Shown here in pieces: positions 13,805 through 22,892 of a DNA stretch of 33,156 bases. Origin of the DNA: a virus; IMG/VR virus record IMGVR_UViG_3300017971_000589, positions 1 through 33,156 of that record; one strand, written 5' to 3'. Each line of letters opens with the position of its first letter. Within the stretch, counting starts at the first letter, position 1. A program made the translations under genes and the position numbers. A model generated the notes under the pieces. The model was not told where the DNA came from, searched no databases, and saw only the letters and a program-made list of their open reading frames with translations.

Positions 13805-14204
13805 CTGTCACCCTTAACACATCAGTTCCATCACACTGCACAACTGCAGTCTTGCCATTGGCAATGGCAACACCTGCACCACCACCACCTGTCACCTGAA
13901 CATTGCAATTGAATGCTGCCCCATTATTGTTATAGACAATATATCTTTTAGTGTTGGCAGGAACATTCAGGTTCCTTTGTGCAGTCCATGCTGATCCTGT
14001 GTTGTCCACTTCAATATACCCATAGTGCCACTGCCTTGGTCTGTCACCTGTGTCAGTCAGTGTCACATCAGAATCACCAGAACTGTCAACAGTCAGCATC
14101 CCATCTGATGATGCTTCAAGCACTGCAACTGCTTCATTGATTGTCTGTGCAGGGTTTGACTGTCCATTCACAAAATCAATAATTTCTAGGATTGTACTTG
14201 CCAT
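13791..14204 (-). CDS. Virion/tail-associated hypothetical protein
   Basis: A 137-residue protein with a helical N terminus (I-L-E-I-I-D-F-V-N-G). A beta-rich, Gly/Asn-rich region ends with V-A-I-A-N-G-K-T-A-V-V-Q-C-D-G-T-D-V, a tip motif I associate with phage fibre-type proteins. It directly follows the large gpJ-like protein and precedes the lysis genes, suggesting a distal tail or receptor-interaction component. Confidence 0.6.
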   Translation of the reverse strand: MASTILEIIDFVNGQSNPAQTINEAVAVLEASSDGMLTVDSSGDSDVTLTDTGDRPRQWHYGYIEVDNTGSAWTAQRNLNVPANTKRYIVYNNNGAAFNCNVQVTGGGGAGVAIANGKTAVVQCDGTDVLRVTDDTA

Positions 14205-14207
14205 TTT

Positions 14208-17200
14208 CTATGCCTTTGGTGTCACAATGGTTGAAGTTTCATTGGCCGTTTCATACCGCATCCCATAACCTTCACCAAAGGTTGTGCCTTTGGCATAGAC
14301 AATGAAGGTGATATTGGCCTGTGTACTTCCAAAGTCAGTCACCTGCATTGCATTGGTATAAGTAAAGATTTCTGTGCCAACAGTGACATCTGTGGACCTG
14401 ACAACAGATTCAGGTGAACTGGTATCAATAATGTCAACTGTATATGAAATAATTTCAGGGTCATCAACATAATCTACATCAGAATCAATGATGTAATTAT
14501 ATCTTGACCTTGGAACCCATGAAATATCCCAATCTGCCGGGGATCCTGACTGTGCTGCTGCTAAATGTACAGGGTTCCACGGCATGACTGAATACCCTTC
14601 CACAGTCAATGGCAGGGGATCCACTAGATCAAAATCTTCATCTTCACCAACAAACCTATGTCTGTATTCTTGACCAATATCCCCTGATTCCATTTCCAGT
14701 CTTTGAATGGTCAGGACATCAATCATGACAAAAAAGTCAGATGTTGTGTGTTCTGTGGTGGCATATTCAGTTCCAAACAACCCCCTGACCAGTCCATCAA
14801 GATCATAGGTGCCATCAGCATTGTCAGTTGCCGTGATGAACTGGCAGATTTCAGGGACACCATCAGGGTTGATCAGGGCAAACCTGTTGACAGAACCATC
14901 AACCAAAACAGTTTCTTCAGTGCTGCTTGTCAGTGTCATTGATGAATTGGCAACCCTGACTGTCAGGGTGTTTGTCCAGTCAATAACACCAACCCTTGCA
15001 TCAGGCAGGGCAGTTGTCACTGATCCACCTGTTGCCTGATCCACAAAGGATGCAAGTTCAACCCATGATGACAGGGTTTCCATAAACCGCCATAGTGTAT
15101 GCGCCTGCCAGGTTGTCAGGAAAGGCACTGCACCAGCATACACACCAACATGATCATCTGCCTGTGTCAGCATTGGAAGATCCATGAAGGCAAGGAAGGC
15201 AGCACCATTGATGCCAACCAAGACATCACCTGTGGTGCCTGTGGTCACACCTTTTCTTGCCTGTGTATAAATTGAAGTGTCTTCAGGAACTGCCCTGTAT
15301 GTGCTGAACCCTGCTTTTGAATGCTGCTTTTCAACAATCCTGACCAGTTGGTTGGTTCCATTTATAGGAATAGTGATCAGGTCTGTTGGTACAAATTTGT
15401 GGTATTTGTCAGACAGGTGAAATTCAATGACTTCAATTTCCTGATGACTGTTGTATAGAAGGACATCACAGGCCTGTGTTGCATCATCAATATCCAATGC
15501 CACATTCACACTGATTGTTGCAATATGGTTCCCTGTGGTTGTCCTTTTTCTTGAATAGGCTGAATTCTGTTCATGGTTCAAGTCAGGATCCAAGAACTGC
15601 ATTGACATTGTATGTGGCAATTCTAGGATTGATTCCCTTTGAATATTTGTCAGGTCAGGCAACTGACTGTTGATGTCATGTGCTGCCAAATCATCTTCAG
15701 TCAGTGTTGCAATGGATGAACCACCCCTCATGATCCAATGGATCTTGCTGTCATATTCAGCACCATCAAACCAATTGGTTTTTTGCAACTGCTCAATTGA
15801 TGACCTTGCTGATTCAGGTCTTGGAATGCTGAACCCCTTGACTGTCCCTGTCAGGCCTGTGACATCAACATCAGAAGATTCATATCCAGAATCTAGGCAG
15901 ATGTCTTCAACAACATCTGACAGGTTCTGACCACCACTGTTTGCAATCGGTAATCTAGTAACAATTTCATATTTTGTTGCAACAAGGGCATTCCCCAAAG
16001 GCAGGAAACTTCCATAAGTTCCTGTATTGTCCAGACTGGCAGAAGCAGAAGACCATTCAGATTCATCTGTTTCATGGTCAAACGTGTACAGTATTGCTGT
16101 CTGTGATGTGCTTGATTGCTTTACAAGACAATAACCGGGACCAATTAACATGTTGTTGCTGATCTGGTTTCCACCATAAATGCCTGTAGTATCCTTGGAC
16201 CATTTTGCAAGAACATTGAAATCAATGTCATACCGCACAAGAAAAAACTGTTCTGAAGGTGATGCAGACAAGACTGCCTGTGTATCCCAAACCCAAAATT
16301 CATTTGGATTTTCAGCATCAGGATATATCCAAAAATTAGTGTCAGTATTAACCCTGCTATCGTTTAACAGGTCTGTGAAATAGGATGCCTTGTCATAGTT
16401 GTATGTTGGCCTGCCGTAAATGTCTGCCAGGTACCTGATCAATCCATTGCTGCCACCTGCCTTGTCAGTGGCAACAATATAATATTCATTGTCATTGCCC
16501 CTTCTTGTGTTCTTGTGTTCATTCCTTCCATATGCTTCAAAGTCTTCAGTATCCAGTGGACCAACATTGCCACCTGTGAAATTCAATAATGCAATTTCCT
16601 GACCTTTCCAATACAACCTTGAATGGTATGGTGGCTGCAGACTGGTGATATACAATGCTTCGGGAACATTATTTATCACATAGGCATCAGCACTGACAGG
16701 GTTTGTTGCATCATCAATCCTGATTTCATATTTTGTATATTGTTTCAGGTTGCCATCAAAATCATACCTTCTGATTTCATGATCAAAATTCCTTGCTGAC
16801 AATTCAGTTTCAGATGCTGTCAATATGGTTCCACCATCCAACCTGCCTGATGACCTGCCTTCAATGGTATTGCTGCCTGTGTAACCATTCACAATGTTTG
16901 GGGCAGAATCCCCTGCTGTATCAACCACAACTTCAACTTCAATGTTTGGAATCCTGTTGCCGTATTGCTTTAATTTCAGTCCTTCAATAACTATGTATGC
17001 ATATCCCCTATGTGCAGGTGTCAGACCAACACCAATCTGTTCTTCAAGATATGGGTCAGGATCCTGTGTTTCAGTTCCTGTGTATATAGTGACTGACTTT
17101 GCCATTTCAAGTGATGCTGCAATTGATGCGCCATCTGCATCATCACCAAGATTGTAGACAAGTTTGCTGTTCATCCATATTTTACGGATGCCCTGAATTG

Positions 17201-17564
17201 GACCTTCACAGATCAGGCAGGCAAGGTCTGCTGAATATTTATATGTTGTGACTTCAGTGCCACTGGTGAACAATCCACCCCCTTCCTTCTTTGTGGATTT
17301 CTTTTCAATTAGTCCTGATGTCCAGATGATCTGGATTGGTTGACGCATGGTGCCATAGGTTCTTCTAATTGGATCACCAAAGGATGCACCTGAAACCCTT
17401 AATTCATTTAATTTGCCAACATTGACACCGGGTGGATCCCCTGCTGATACCAATGCCCCAATGCTTGCACCAATGCTGAAACCAAGTGCCCAACCAACAC
17501 CCGGTATAAAGGAACCAATAACGGCACCTAATGCAGCACCTGTGCCTGTTCCTAATAATCCCAT
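14208..17564 (-). CDS. Tail tip / host-specificity protein (gpJ-like)
   Basis: An 1118-residue protein. Residues 1-45 form a Gly/Ala-rich hydrophobic helical hairpin, common at the start of such tail proteins. Residues about 55-200 hold G-D-P-I-R-R-T-Y-G and a Y-K-Y-S-A-D-L-A-C-L-I-C-E-G-P-I-Q-G stretch typical of the phage-tail-3/gpJ hub domain. The centre and C terminus are beta-rich and probably include fibronectin-like modules (around 1000-1100). It is expected to form the central tip of the tail and to contact the host receptor. It follows the DUF2163 gene, the usual order in lambda/GTA-like modules. No enzymatic motif is seen. Confidence 0.85.
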   Translation of the reverse strand: MGLLGTGTGAALGAVIGSFIPGVGWALGFSIGASIGALVSAGDPPGVNVGKLNELRVSGASFGDPIRRTYGTMRQPIQIIWTSGLIEKKSTKKEGGGLFTSGTEVTTYKYSADLACLICEGPIQGIRKIWMNSKLVYNLGDDADGASIAASLEMAKSVTIYTGTETQDPDPYLEEQIGVGLTPAHRGYAYIVIEGLKLKQYGNRIPNIEVEVVVDTAGDSAPNIVNGYTGSNTIEGRSSGRLDGGTILTASETELSARNFDHEIRRYDFDGNLKQYTKYEIRIDDATNPVSADAYVINNVPEALYITSLQPPYHSRLYWKGQEIALLNFTGGNVGPLDTEDFEAYGRNEHKNTRRGNDNEYYIVATDKAGGSNGLIRYLADIYGRPTYNYDKASYFTDLLNDSRVNTDTNFWIYPDAENPNEFWVWDTQAVLSASPSEQFFLVRYDIDFNVLAKWSKDTTGIYGGNQISNNMLIGPGYCLVKQSSTSQTAILYTFDHETDESEWSSASASLDNTGTYGSFLPLGNALVATKYEIVTRLPIANSGGQNLSDVVEDICLDSGYESSDVDVTGLTGTVKGFSIPRPESARSSIEQLQKTNWFDGAEYDSKIHWIMRGGSSIATLTEDDLAAHDINSQLPDLTNIQRESILELPHTMSMQFLDPDLNHEQNSAYSRKRTTTGNHIATISVNVALDIDDATQACDVLLYNSHQEIEVIEFHLSDKYHKFVPTDLITIPINGTNQLVRIVEKQHSKAGFSTYRAVPEDTSIYTQARKGVTTGTTGDVLVGINGAAFLAFMDLPMLTQADDHVGVYAGAVPFLTTWQAHTLWRFMETLSSWVELASFVDQATGGSVTTALPDARVGVIDWTNTLTVRVANSSMTLTSSTEETVLVDGSVNRFALINPDGVPEICQFITATDNADGTYDLDGLVRGLFGTEYATTEHTTSDFFVMIDVLTIQRLEMESGDIGQEYRHRFVGEDEDFDLVDPLPLTVEGYSVMPWNPVHLAAAQSGSPADWDISWVPRSRYNYIIDSDVDYVDDPEIISYTVDIIDTSSPESVVRSTDVTVGTEIFTYTNAMQVTDFGSTQANITFIVYAKGTTFGEGYGMRYETANETSTIVTPKA

Positions 17565-18638
17565 CTATTTCACCTTTGGTGTCTGGTTGACCTTATCCTG
17601 ACCGGGTGTGTATGGTTCACCCCTGAAGTTCTTTGTATTGTTCCACCTGTCAAGGCAATCATCACTGATGTCCTTGTTGCAGCCTGCAACAACAGTAAAG
17701 GCATCAACAATATTTGGAACAAATGGAAATGCCTTCTGCATTGTGATCACACCTGCTGATGTTGAAGATTTTATTTCACCACAGAAACCAACATTCTGCC
17801 CTGATGAAAATGTCAGGGTTCCACCTTGAAAATGGTTATCAGGCCAAAGTGTCAACCCTGTGTTGAAGGTTCTTCCATCAGTGATTGGTGAAAGGACAAT
17901 TGTTGCTGCAGCAGATCTGTATTCACATTTCCATATGCAACCACCATCTGCCACTGTGTCACCAATAACAGTTGGCCAGGTTGGTTGCGTACCACCTGAT
18001 GTGCCTGACTGAATACACCTATACCAAAAACGTGTTGTTGTGGTTGGATAGACAAAATCACCAACACCTGCATCATATGTTTCAGATGCTGTATAGGATG
18101 TTGATGCCTGCCATGTGTCCCCTGATGTTGGGTATTTACACCTAGAATCCCCAAAGGTTGCGCGGCATGGTTTGCTGATCAATTCACCAATGGTCTGTTG
18201 AAGTCTTTGAAACAACCCCCTGACTTCTGCAGTGAAGGCAACATCTGACAAGGACACCTGACCAAGATTGCCCTTTTCTTCATTGATGATCCCATCTGAT
18301 ATGGATTCAGGGTTGATCTGAAAAACAGTGACTTCTGCATTGTCGAAAACACCATGCCTGACATCATCAAAATCAATGCCAGTGGTGTGGAAGTAACCTG
18401 TAAATTCACTGTTATCAACATTGTTCTGTGCTGATGACTGTACTTCTGACTGTGTAAAACCACCCAATGTCCTGTATGTGACAGAATCATATTCAATATT
18501 TTCCTGCCATTCAGTCAGACCATAGGTGCTGCTGCTTCCTGAAGGGCAGGCAACAGTTACAATTTTGATGCATGTGGCAAGTGTGACCTGACCAGAATCA
18601 AGGTCAGTCTGTATTGCAGCAGGGATTGTCTTTGGCAT
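17565..18638 (-). CDS. Distal tail protein, DUF2163 / phage BR0599 family
   Basis: A 357-residue protein. The N-terminal half (Q-T-D-L-D-S-G-Q-V-T-L-A-T-C-I-K-I) is DUF2163-like. The C terminus carries the BR0599-like signature G-C-N-K-D-I-S-D-D-C-L-D-R-W-N-N-T-K-N-F-R-G at about 320-341. Between them (about residues 180-245) is an extra Gly/Trp-rich module (T-S-G-G-T-Q-P-T-W-P-T, G-G-C-I-W-K-C), probably a surface-exposed insertion. DUF2460 upstream and gpJ-like downstream match the distal-tail order of GTA and related siphophages. The start overlaps the previous stop by one base (TAATG). Confidence 0.85.
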   Translation of the reverse strand: MPKTIPAAIQTDLDSGQVTLATCIKIVTVACPSGSSSTYGLTEWQENIEYDSVTYRTLGGFTQSEVQSSAQNNVDNSEFTGYFHTTGIDFDDVRHGVFDNAEVTVFQINPESISDGIINEEKGNLGQVSLSDVAFTAEVRGLFQRLQQTIGELISKPCRATFGDSRCKYPTSGDTWQASTSYTASETYDAGVGDFVYPTTTTRFWYRCIQSGTSGGTQPTWPTVIGDTVADGGCIWKCEYRSAAATIVLSPITDGRTFNTGLTLWPDNHFQGGTLTFSSGQNVGFCGEIKSSTSAGVITMQKAFPFVPNIVDAFTVVAGCNKDISDDCLDRWNNTKNFRGEPYTPGQDKVNQTPKVK

Positions 18639-19273
18639 TATTCTTCCAGCAATTCAATCAATCCAACAGTTGCCATTTCAACACCGGGTGAAATCTGTTG
18701 AACAGTCAATGAATCAGATTCAAACCTGACAGGAACATCAAATTCAAATCCTGCCTTCACCACCACACCTATACCGGGAGCAGAAGTGAAAGTGATGATG
18801 CCTGTGGTTGTGTCTACACTCCAACCTGATGCCTGTGACACATCATCAAGGGAAACAACAACAGTCCCTGAAACGGGTTTTGTGATTGTCCTGACCAGTG
18901 ACAGTGAACCAACTGTGTATGTCTTTATCAGTTGATATTCTGTGGCAGCAGAACTGTCCCCTGTTCCAAGTGTCTGGTCAGTGTCTGATACAGAATCAAC
19001 CATGTTCTGTGTAGACTTCCAATCATTATGGTCCTTGTATCGGAAACCATGGAACCTGCCAAGGCAGGCATGATGAAATTCCCTTAGTGTGTCAAGTTCT
19101 GTTGAACCTTTGGCACCAACACCAACCTGAAACCTGTGCCTTGGTATTGACCACCTTTGTTTTCTTAGTTCCCTGCCTGAATTGACTTCAACAATACTGG
19201 TGGCATATTCAGGACCACCACCTGTCCCCAATGCCACATATGTTGGGAATCTTGGAGTTTCAAGAAATGCCAT
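18638..19273 (-). CDS. Distal tail protein, DUF2460 family
   Basis: A 211-residue protein. The opening F-L-E-T-P-R-F-P and the later L-G-R-F-H-G-F-R-Y-K-D-H-N-D-W at about 71-85 are hallmarks of DUF2460 (TIGR02217) tail proteins, which form the distal tail ring in GTA-like particles. It lies between the tape measure and the DUF2163 gene. Length is normal for the family. Confidence 0.9.
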   Translation of the reverse strand: MAFLETPRFPTYVALGTGGGPEYATSIVEVNSGRELRKQRWSIPRHRFQVGVGAKGSTELDTLREFHHACLGRFHGFRYKDHNDWKSTQNMVDSVSDTDQTLGTGDSSAATEYQLIKTYTVGSLSLVRTITKPVSGTVVVSLDDVSQASGWSVDTTTGIITFTSAPGIGVVVKAGFEFDVPVRFESDSLTVQQISPGVEMATVGLIELLEE

Positions 19274-21055
19274 TTATCCATTCCTTCTTTGTGCAAGGTT
19301 GAAACCCCTGCCAATATCCAAACCTAATTGGTTTCCTGTTCTTCCTGCCCTTGCCACATCATCACCCTGAATGTTGATGGTCATGTTCAAACCACCCATC
19401 TGTGACATGGGTGTCACAGTCCCTGCAACTGAAGGTGTGAATAATTCAGGTTCACCACCATCACCAACAATGACAGATTCACCTGCAGCAACATTGCCAC
19501 CTGCAGCAAGTTTCCTTGGACCTTGAAAGAAACCCGCCAGGTTGGAAGCAAAACCACCACCGGCAAAGGATCCTGCAAGACCTGAAAGCAATTTTTCTGC
19601 TGCAATCTGTGCAACCATTTTCCTGATCATGTCACTGAAGGAAGTGAGCATATCATTCAGACTGCCTTCAAATGGATTGAACAGATAGTCAGCAAAAACA
19701 GATTGCATGTTTCTTGCCATCTGAATACCAAACTGTTCAAACTGATCAACCTTTTCCTTTGCAGCCTGTGCCCGTTTATCAAGAATGTCTTGGTATTTCT
19801 GCTGTGTCTCCAATGAAACCCTGATGAATTCCTTTTCATGATTGGTCAAACTTCTGCCAAGTCTTTCAGATGCATCTGCAACAGCATGTTCAATCTGCAG
19901 TCTTCTTGCCGTCAGGTTGATATAGTCCTTCTGTCCCTGAACCTGTGCCTGCAAGATTTCCTGCTGTCTGATCATTGCAGTCCTGATTGACTTCCATGCA
20001 TCAACAGTCCCTTTCTGTTCATCAGGTGTGCCACCTATAGGGGGAACACCACCAGACCCATCACCCCTTAATTCTTTCAGTCTTGCAATTACTGAATCAA
20101 TTTCATCCCTTAAATCAGAATACCTTCTTCTCATTTTGGCAATCTGACCACCTCTAAGATTTCCAGTATCCTGAAGTGCAGTGCCAAGTTTGACTGCTCT
20201 TTCCTGAAGTTCAGTCAGTCTTTGTTCAAGACCTTGAATGTTCTGTTTCTGTGAAGTGTCCCTGAAATAATCAAAGAACTTTGAAACCCAATTTGCCGCA
20301 ATAGCAAATGCCCTTGCAAGGTCAACCATCACAGGTGCAAGTTGTGCCATTGCAGGTGTTGTGATTGCACTGACAACCCTTGACATTGCAGCAAGTTGTT
20401 TTGATGCCTTGTCTGCTTCCCTGATGACACTGCTGTTGATGACAGCACCCATGGATTCAGCATCAGATTCAAATTGCTTGATTGCAGAACTTCCCTGCTG
20501 CAACAGTCTGACAAGATCTACGCCTTCAGTGTCAAACAACTGAAAGGTTTTCAGGATCCGCTTGCCCTGATCATCTGACCTGGCGATTGCATCACTAAAT
20601 TCATAGAACAGATCAACATTGGTTTTCAGCCTGCCTTCACCATCTGAAAGTTTTATGTTGAACTGGTCAAATGTTGCTGCAAGTTGTTTGTTCCCTGCTG
20701 CAGCATCTGCAACCCTTCTTGTGAATCTTTGAAACCCAACATCAAATGATTTGACACCAACACCTGCCTGTTCTGCAGCAAATCTTAGTGTCTGCAACTT
20801 GTCTGTTGTCAATCCAAGTTTGTCTGCCTGATCAGAAATATTGGAAAGGGCATCTGCTGCCTGCTTACTTCCCCGCAACAAACCAGCACCAAGGGCAGTG
20901 CCAAGGATGGCACCAATTGAACCTGCTGCCTTTGATGCTATGCCCTTTATCCGGCGCATTTTTTTTTGGGTCATACGTTCAGCGCGTGACATTGCACGTT
21001 CAAAACGTGTGATCCTTGCATCAAGGTCAATGACCAGTCTTCCTAAACCTGCCAT
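19274..21055 (-). CDS. Tail tape measure protein
   Basis: A 593-residue protein that spans the tail tube and sets its length. Long charged helices and coiled coils dominate. A hydrophobic stretch at about 42-62 (A-A-G-S-I-G-A-I-L-G-T-A-L-G-A-G-L-L) may help membrane passage during DNA injection, and the C terminus is Gly-rich (A-G-S-F-A-G-G-G-F-A). It follows the frameshifted chaperone pair, the canonical position. At about 0.15 nm per residue, a known rule of thumb, a tail near 90 nm would be expected. ATG 21055 lies three bases after the chaperone-extension stop. Confidence 0.9.
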   Translation of the reverse strand: MAGLGRLVIDLDARITRFERAMSRAERMTQKKMRRIKGIASKAAGSIGAILGTALGAGLLRGSKQAADALSNISDQADKLGLTTDKLQTLRFAAEQAGVGVKSFDVGFQRFTRRVADAAAGNKQLAATFDQFNIKLSDGEGRLKTNVDLFYEFSDAIARSDDQGKRILKTFQLFDTEGVDLVRLLQQGSSAIKQFESDAESMGAVINSSVIREADKASKQLAAMSRVVSAITTPAMAQLAPVMVDLARAFAIAANWVSKFFDYFRDTSQKQNIQGLEQRLTELQERAVKLGTALQDTGNLRGGQIAKMRRRYSDLRDEIDSVIARLKELRGDGSGGVPPIGGTPDEQKGTVDAWKSIRTAMIRQQEILQAQVQGQKDYINLTARRLQIEHAVADASERLGRSLTNHEKEFIRVSLETQQKYQDILDKRAQAAKEKVDQFEQFGIQMARNMQSVFADYLFNPFEGSLNDMLTSFSDMIRKMVAQIAAEKLLSGLAGSFAGGGFASNLAGFFQGPRKLAAGGNVAAGESVIVGDGGEPELFTPSVAGTVTPMSQMGGLNMTINIQGDDVARAGRTGNQLGLDIGRGFNLAQRRNG

Positions 21056-21058
21056 TTT

Positions 21059-21301
21059 TTATCCCCTTTGTGCCTGCATAAGTCTTTTCATACCTTCTTC
21101 AAATTCTGCCTTTTCCCTTTTCAGTTTCTGATCAGGTGATTCAAAGAATGCAGGATTTCCAATCACTTCAAGATGTGCATAATTATACCATTCAAAGAAT
21201 TGTCTTGATGTCATGCATTGCATCATCACATCAGGGTGAATGAATCCAAGTTCAATTGAAAGTCTAAACTTGAATCTTTGCAGGTCTGATGCCTTTAACT
21301 T
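21059..21301 (-). CDS. Tail assembly chaperone C-terminal extension (gpT-like), reached by -1 frameshift
   Basis: An 80-codon reading frame with no start of its own, in frame -1 relative to the gpG-like gene, starting at its slippery A tract. It encodes a helical segment with I-E-L-G-F-I-H-P-D, then R-Q-F-F-E-W-Y-N-Y, and ends two bases before the tape-measure start. This is the standard G/GT arrangement. The long form (21648 to 21059) would be about 196 residues and would bind the tape measure during tail assembly. The frame shows conserved-looking protein and no other explanation. Confidence 0.8.
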   Translation of the reverse strand, partial: KLKASDLQRFKFRLSIELGFIHPDVMMQCMTSRQFFEWYNYAHLEVIGNPAFFESPDQKLKREKAEFEEGMKRLMQAQRG

Positions 21302-21648
21302 TTTTTTTGTTCTTCTGCATCATCAGCATTCATCCCGTTCATGTCTTCAGCGATTGAATAAAGTCTTGTAATGACTTCACCATTTTTTTCAGCAAGTCTG
21401 ATGACATCATCAGAATCAGTGAATATCCTTTTCCCTGATTCATCAACCAGACAGCAGACAAGCAATGCACACATGAAGTTATCCATCTTCAATTTGCCAT
21501 CTTTCCTGTCACTTGAAAGTTGCATGGCATATGCTTCTGCACCTGCTGCAGACAGTTCACTGATCCACACATCAACATCCCATTCAGGAACATGTTCCTT
21601 GTGTCTATTCAGGTCTTCTGCCTGAAGGATCTGATCCTTGATATTCAT
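21295..21648 (-). CDS. Tail assembly chaperone, gpG-like short form
   Basis: A 117-residue acidic, helical protein between the tail tube and the tape measure. It ends in E-E-Q-K-K-S just after a nine-A tract. Size, charge and position match the gpG member of the G/GT chaperone pair that coats the tape measure before tube polymerisation. Its ATG overlaps the end of the tube gene by one base. Confidence 0.8.
   Translation of the reverse strand: MNIKDQILQAEDLNRHKEHVPEWDVDVWISELSAAGAEAYAMQLSSDRKDGKLKMDNFMCALLVCCLVDESGKRIFTDSDDVIRLAEKNGEVITRLYSIAEDMNGMNADDAEEQKKS
21300..21308 (-). promoter_or_regulatory. Slippery A9 tract for programmed -1 frameshift
   Basis: On the coding strand the message reads CAA-AAA-AAA-AGT-TAA. 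Slipping back one base on the A tract continues as AAG-TTA-AAG-GCA into the 80-codon extension. The zero-frame stop lies only two codons past the tract, which favours detection of the shift. Confidence 0.75.
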
Positions 21649-22070
21649 CAGGCCTGAGTTACCGCACCATTCACGCGAATTGTGACAGTGCCCCTTGTGA
21701 TTTCATCAACTTCATTGTTGATTTCCAAACCCATCACATACCCTGCAAATGTCCATGTAGTTGCAGGTGATGCATCTGTGAAAGTGATCCTGAAGTTGTG
21801 CAGGGTTTGGTTTTCCCTGTCAAGACGTAACTGGTTATGCCCTGTATTCTTCGGGATGTATGCAAGACCAAGTGTGACATTTCCATTGTCCGGCAATCCC
21901 GGCCTGACTTCCTTTGCAGTGCTGTCAAGGTCAGACTGGTCAATTTCTGCTGCTGTTCCACCGGGACCACTGATACTGGTGATTTCAGCAATTGCCGTGA
22001 ACACTTCAGGTGAATCTGCATCACCCCTTGCAAACGTCATACCCTGTGATTTCAATGCATCAGATGACAT
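21648..22070 (-). CDS. Major tail tube protein
   Basis: A 140-residue beta-rich protein. Features include I-T-S-I-S-G-P-G-G-T-A-A-E-I-D-Q-S-D-L at about 28-46 and a closing D-E-I-T-R-G-T-V-T-I-R-V-N-G. These are typical of siphophage tube proteins (lambda gpV/TP901-type), in which the first motif forms an inter-subunit loop. It lies directly upstream of the chaperones and downstream of the tail-terminator gene, as expected. Confidence 0.85.
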   Translation of the reverse strand: MSSDALKSQGMTFARGDADSPEVFTAIAEITSISGPGGTAAEIDQSDLDSTAKEVRPGLPDNGNVTLGLAYIPKNTGHNQLRLDRENQTLHNFRITFTDASPATTWTFAGYVMGLEINNEVDEITRGTVTIRVNGAVTQA

Positions 22071-22085
22071 GTTTAAAACCCCCTT

Positions 22086-22892
22086 CTATGTGAACCACTG
22101 TGAAAAATCATATTGAACAACAAACAAACGTGTTTCTGTTTCATACCATTCACGTTTGTTGATGGGTACATATTCATTGGCTGATGAATCTGCCAATGCC
22201 AACCTTGCCTGCTCTGCTACATCATCAACAATTTCAAGTGTATTTCCAAAGGCAGACAACTGGTATAAATTGTTTTCAACACCTGTTCCACCCGCATCAG
22301 TCAATGGAACCTGGCGATTGCCTGAAACAAGTTGATATATCAGATAGGGTGTTTCAACCCCCTGTGGTGCCACAGATGGATACACCCTATAGGTTTCAGG
22401 TGAATCACCATTACCAAGCAATGCCTGAAGACCGGCAAAGGAAATCAGGTCTGAATACAGTTCTGCACTAGACATCTTTTCCACCCATATTTTATTGATT
22501 GAAACCTGACCATCACCAAATGCCTCTGGTCCTGTGTCAGTGATCCTGAAATCAGTTCTGTTGGTAAAGTCAGCAACTGCAACAAATTCATATACACCAT
22601 CAGCAGTGATGATCTGTGTGGTTGATTCACCTTCCCCTATTTGCACCTTTAATGAAAGGGTTTCCCATATTCCAAAAACATTCAGGAACATATGAACCCT
22701 GTCACCATGCTTGATGTCAGTTCCATCAAAGGTGCCAATCAATGATGTTTCATTTATAGAAATTCTGGAGAAATACCCAACATCCCCGAATTCAGACCAA
22801 TGATCTGGTCCATCTTCAGTGGAATCATCCCACCCTGCAGGGTCAAAGTTAGCAATGCCAAATATCATGATGTATAAAATGAAATGTTTCAT
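22086..22892 (-). CDS. Tail terminator (DUF3168) with extra N-terminal beta domain
   Basis: A 268-residue product starting at ATG 22892, coupled by ATGA to the gp10-like gene. The C-terminal 129 residues (from Met at 22475) look like a complete DUF3168 tail-completion protein (A-E-L-Y-S-D-L-I-S-F-A, then T-P-Y-L-I-Y-Q-L-V-S-G, then V-V-Q-Y-D). The N-terminal part of about 138 residues has a hydrophobic start (F-I-L-Y-I-M-I-F-G-I-A), then a Trp/Asp-rich beta-sandwich-like region resembling a carbohydrate-binding module. A GGTGG ribosome-like site six bases before 22475 suggests the DUF3168 part may also be made alone. The fusion is unusual. Confidence 0.75.
   Translation of the reverse strand: MKHFILYIMIFGIANFDPAGWDDSTEDGPDHWSEFGDVGYFSRISINETSLIGTFDGTDIKHGDRVHMFLNVFGIWETLSLKVQIGEGESTTQIITADGVYEFVAVADFTNRTDFRITDTGPEAFGDGQVSINKIWVEKMSSAELYSDLISFAGLQALLGNGDSPETYRVYPSVAPQGVETPYLIYQLVSGNRQVPLTDAGGTGVENNLYQLSAFGNTLEIVDDVAEQARLALADSSANEYVPINKREWYETETRLFVVQYDFSQWFT

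Noticed and set aside
20938-21013. Local CpG cluster at the start of the tape-measure gene as a foreign insertion
   Set aside because: It encodes an Arg-rich segment (R-M-T, R-R-I-K) needing CG-containing codons and is continuous with the tape-measure frame.
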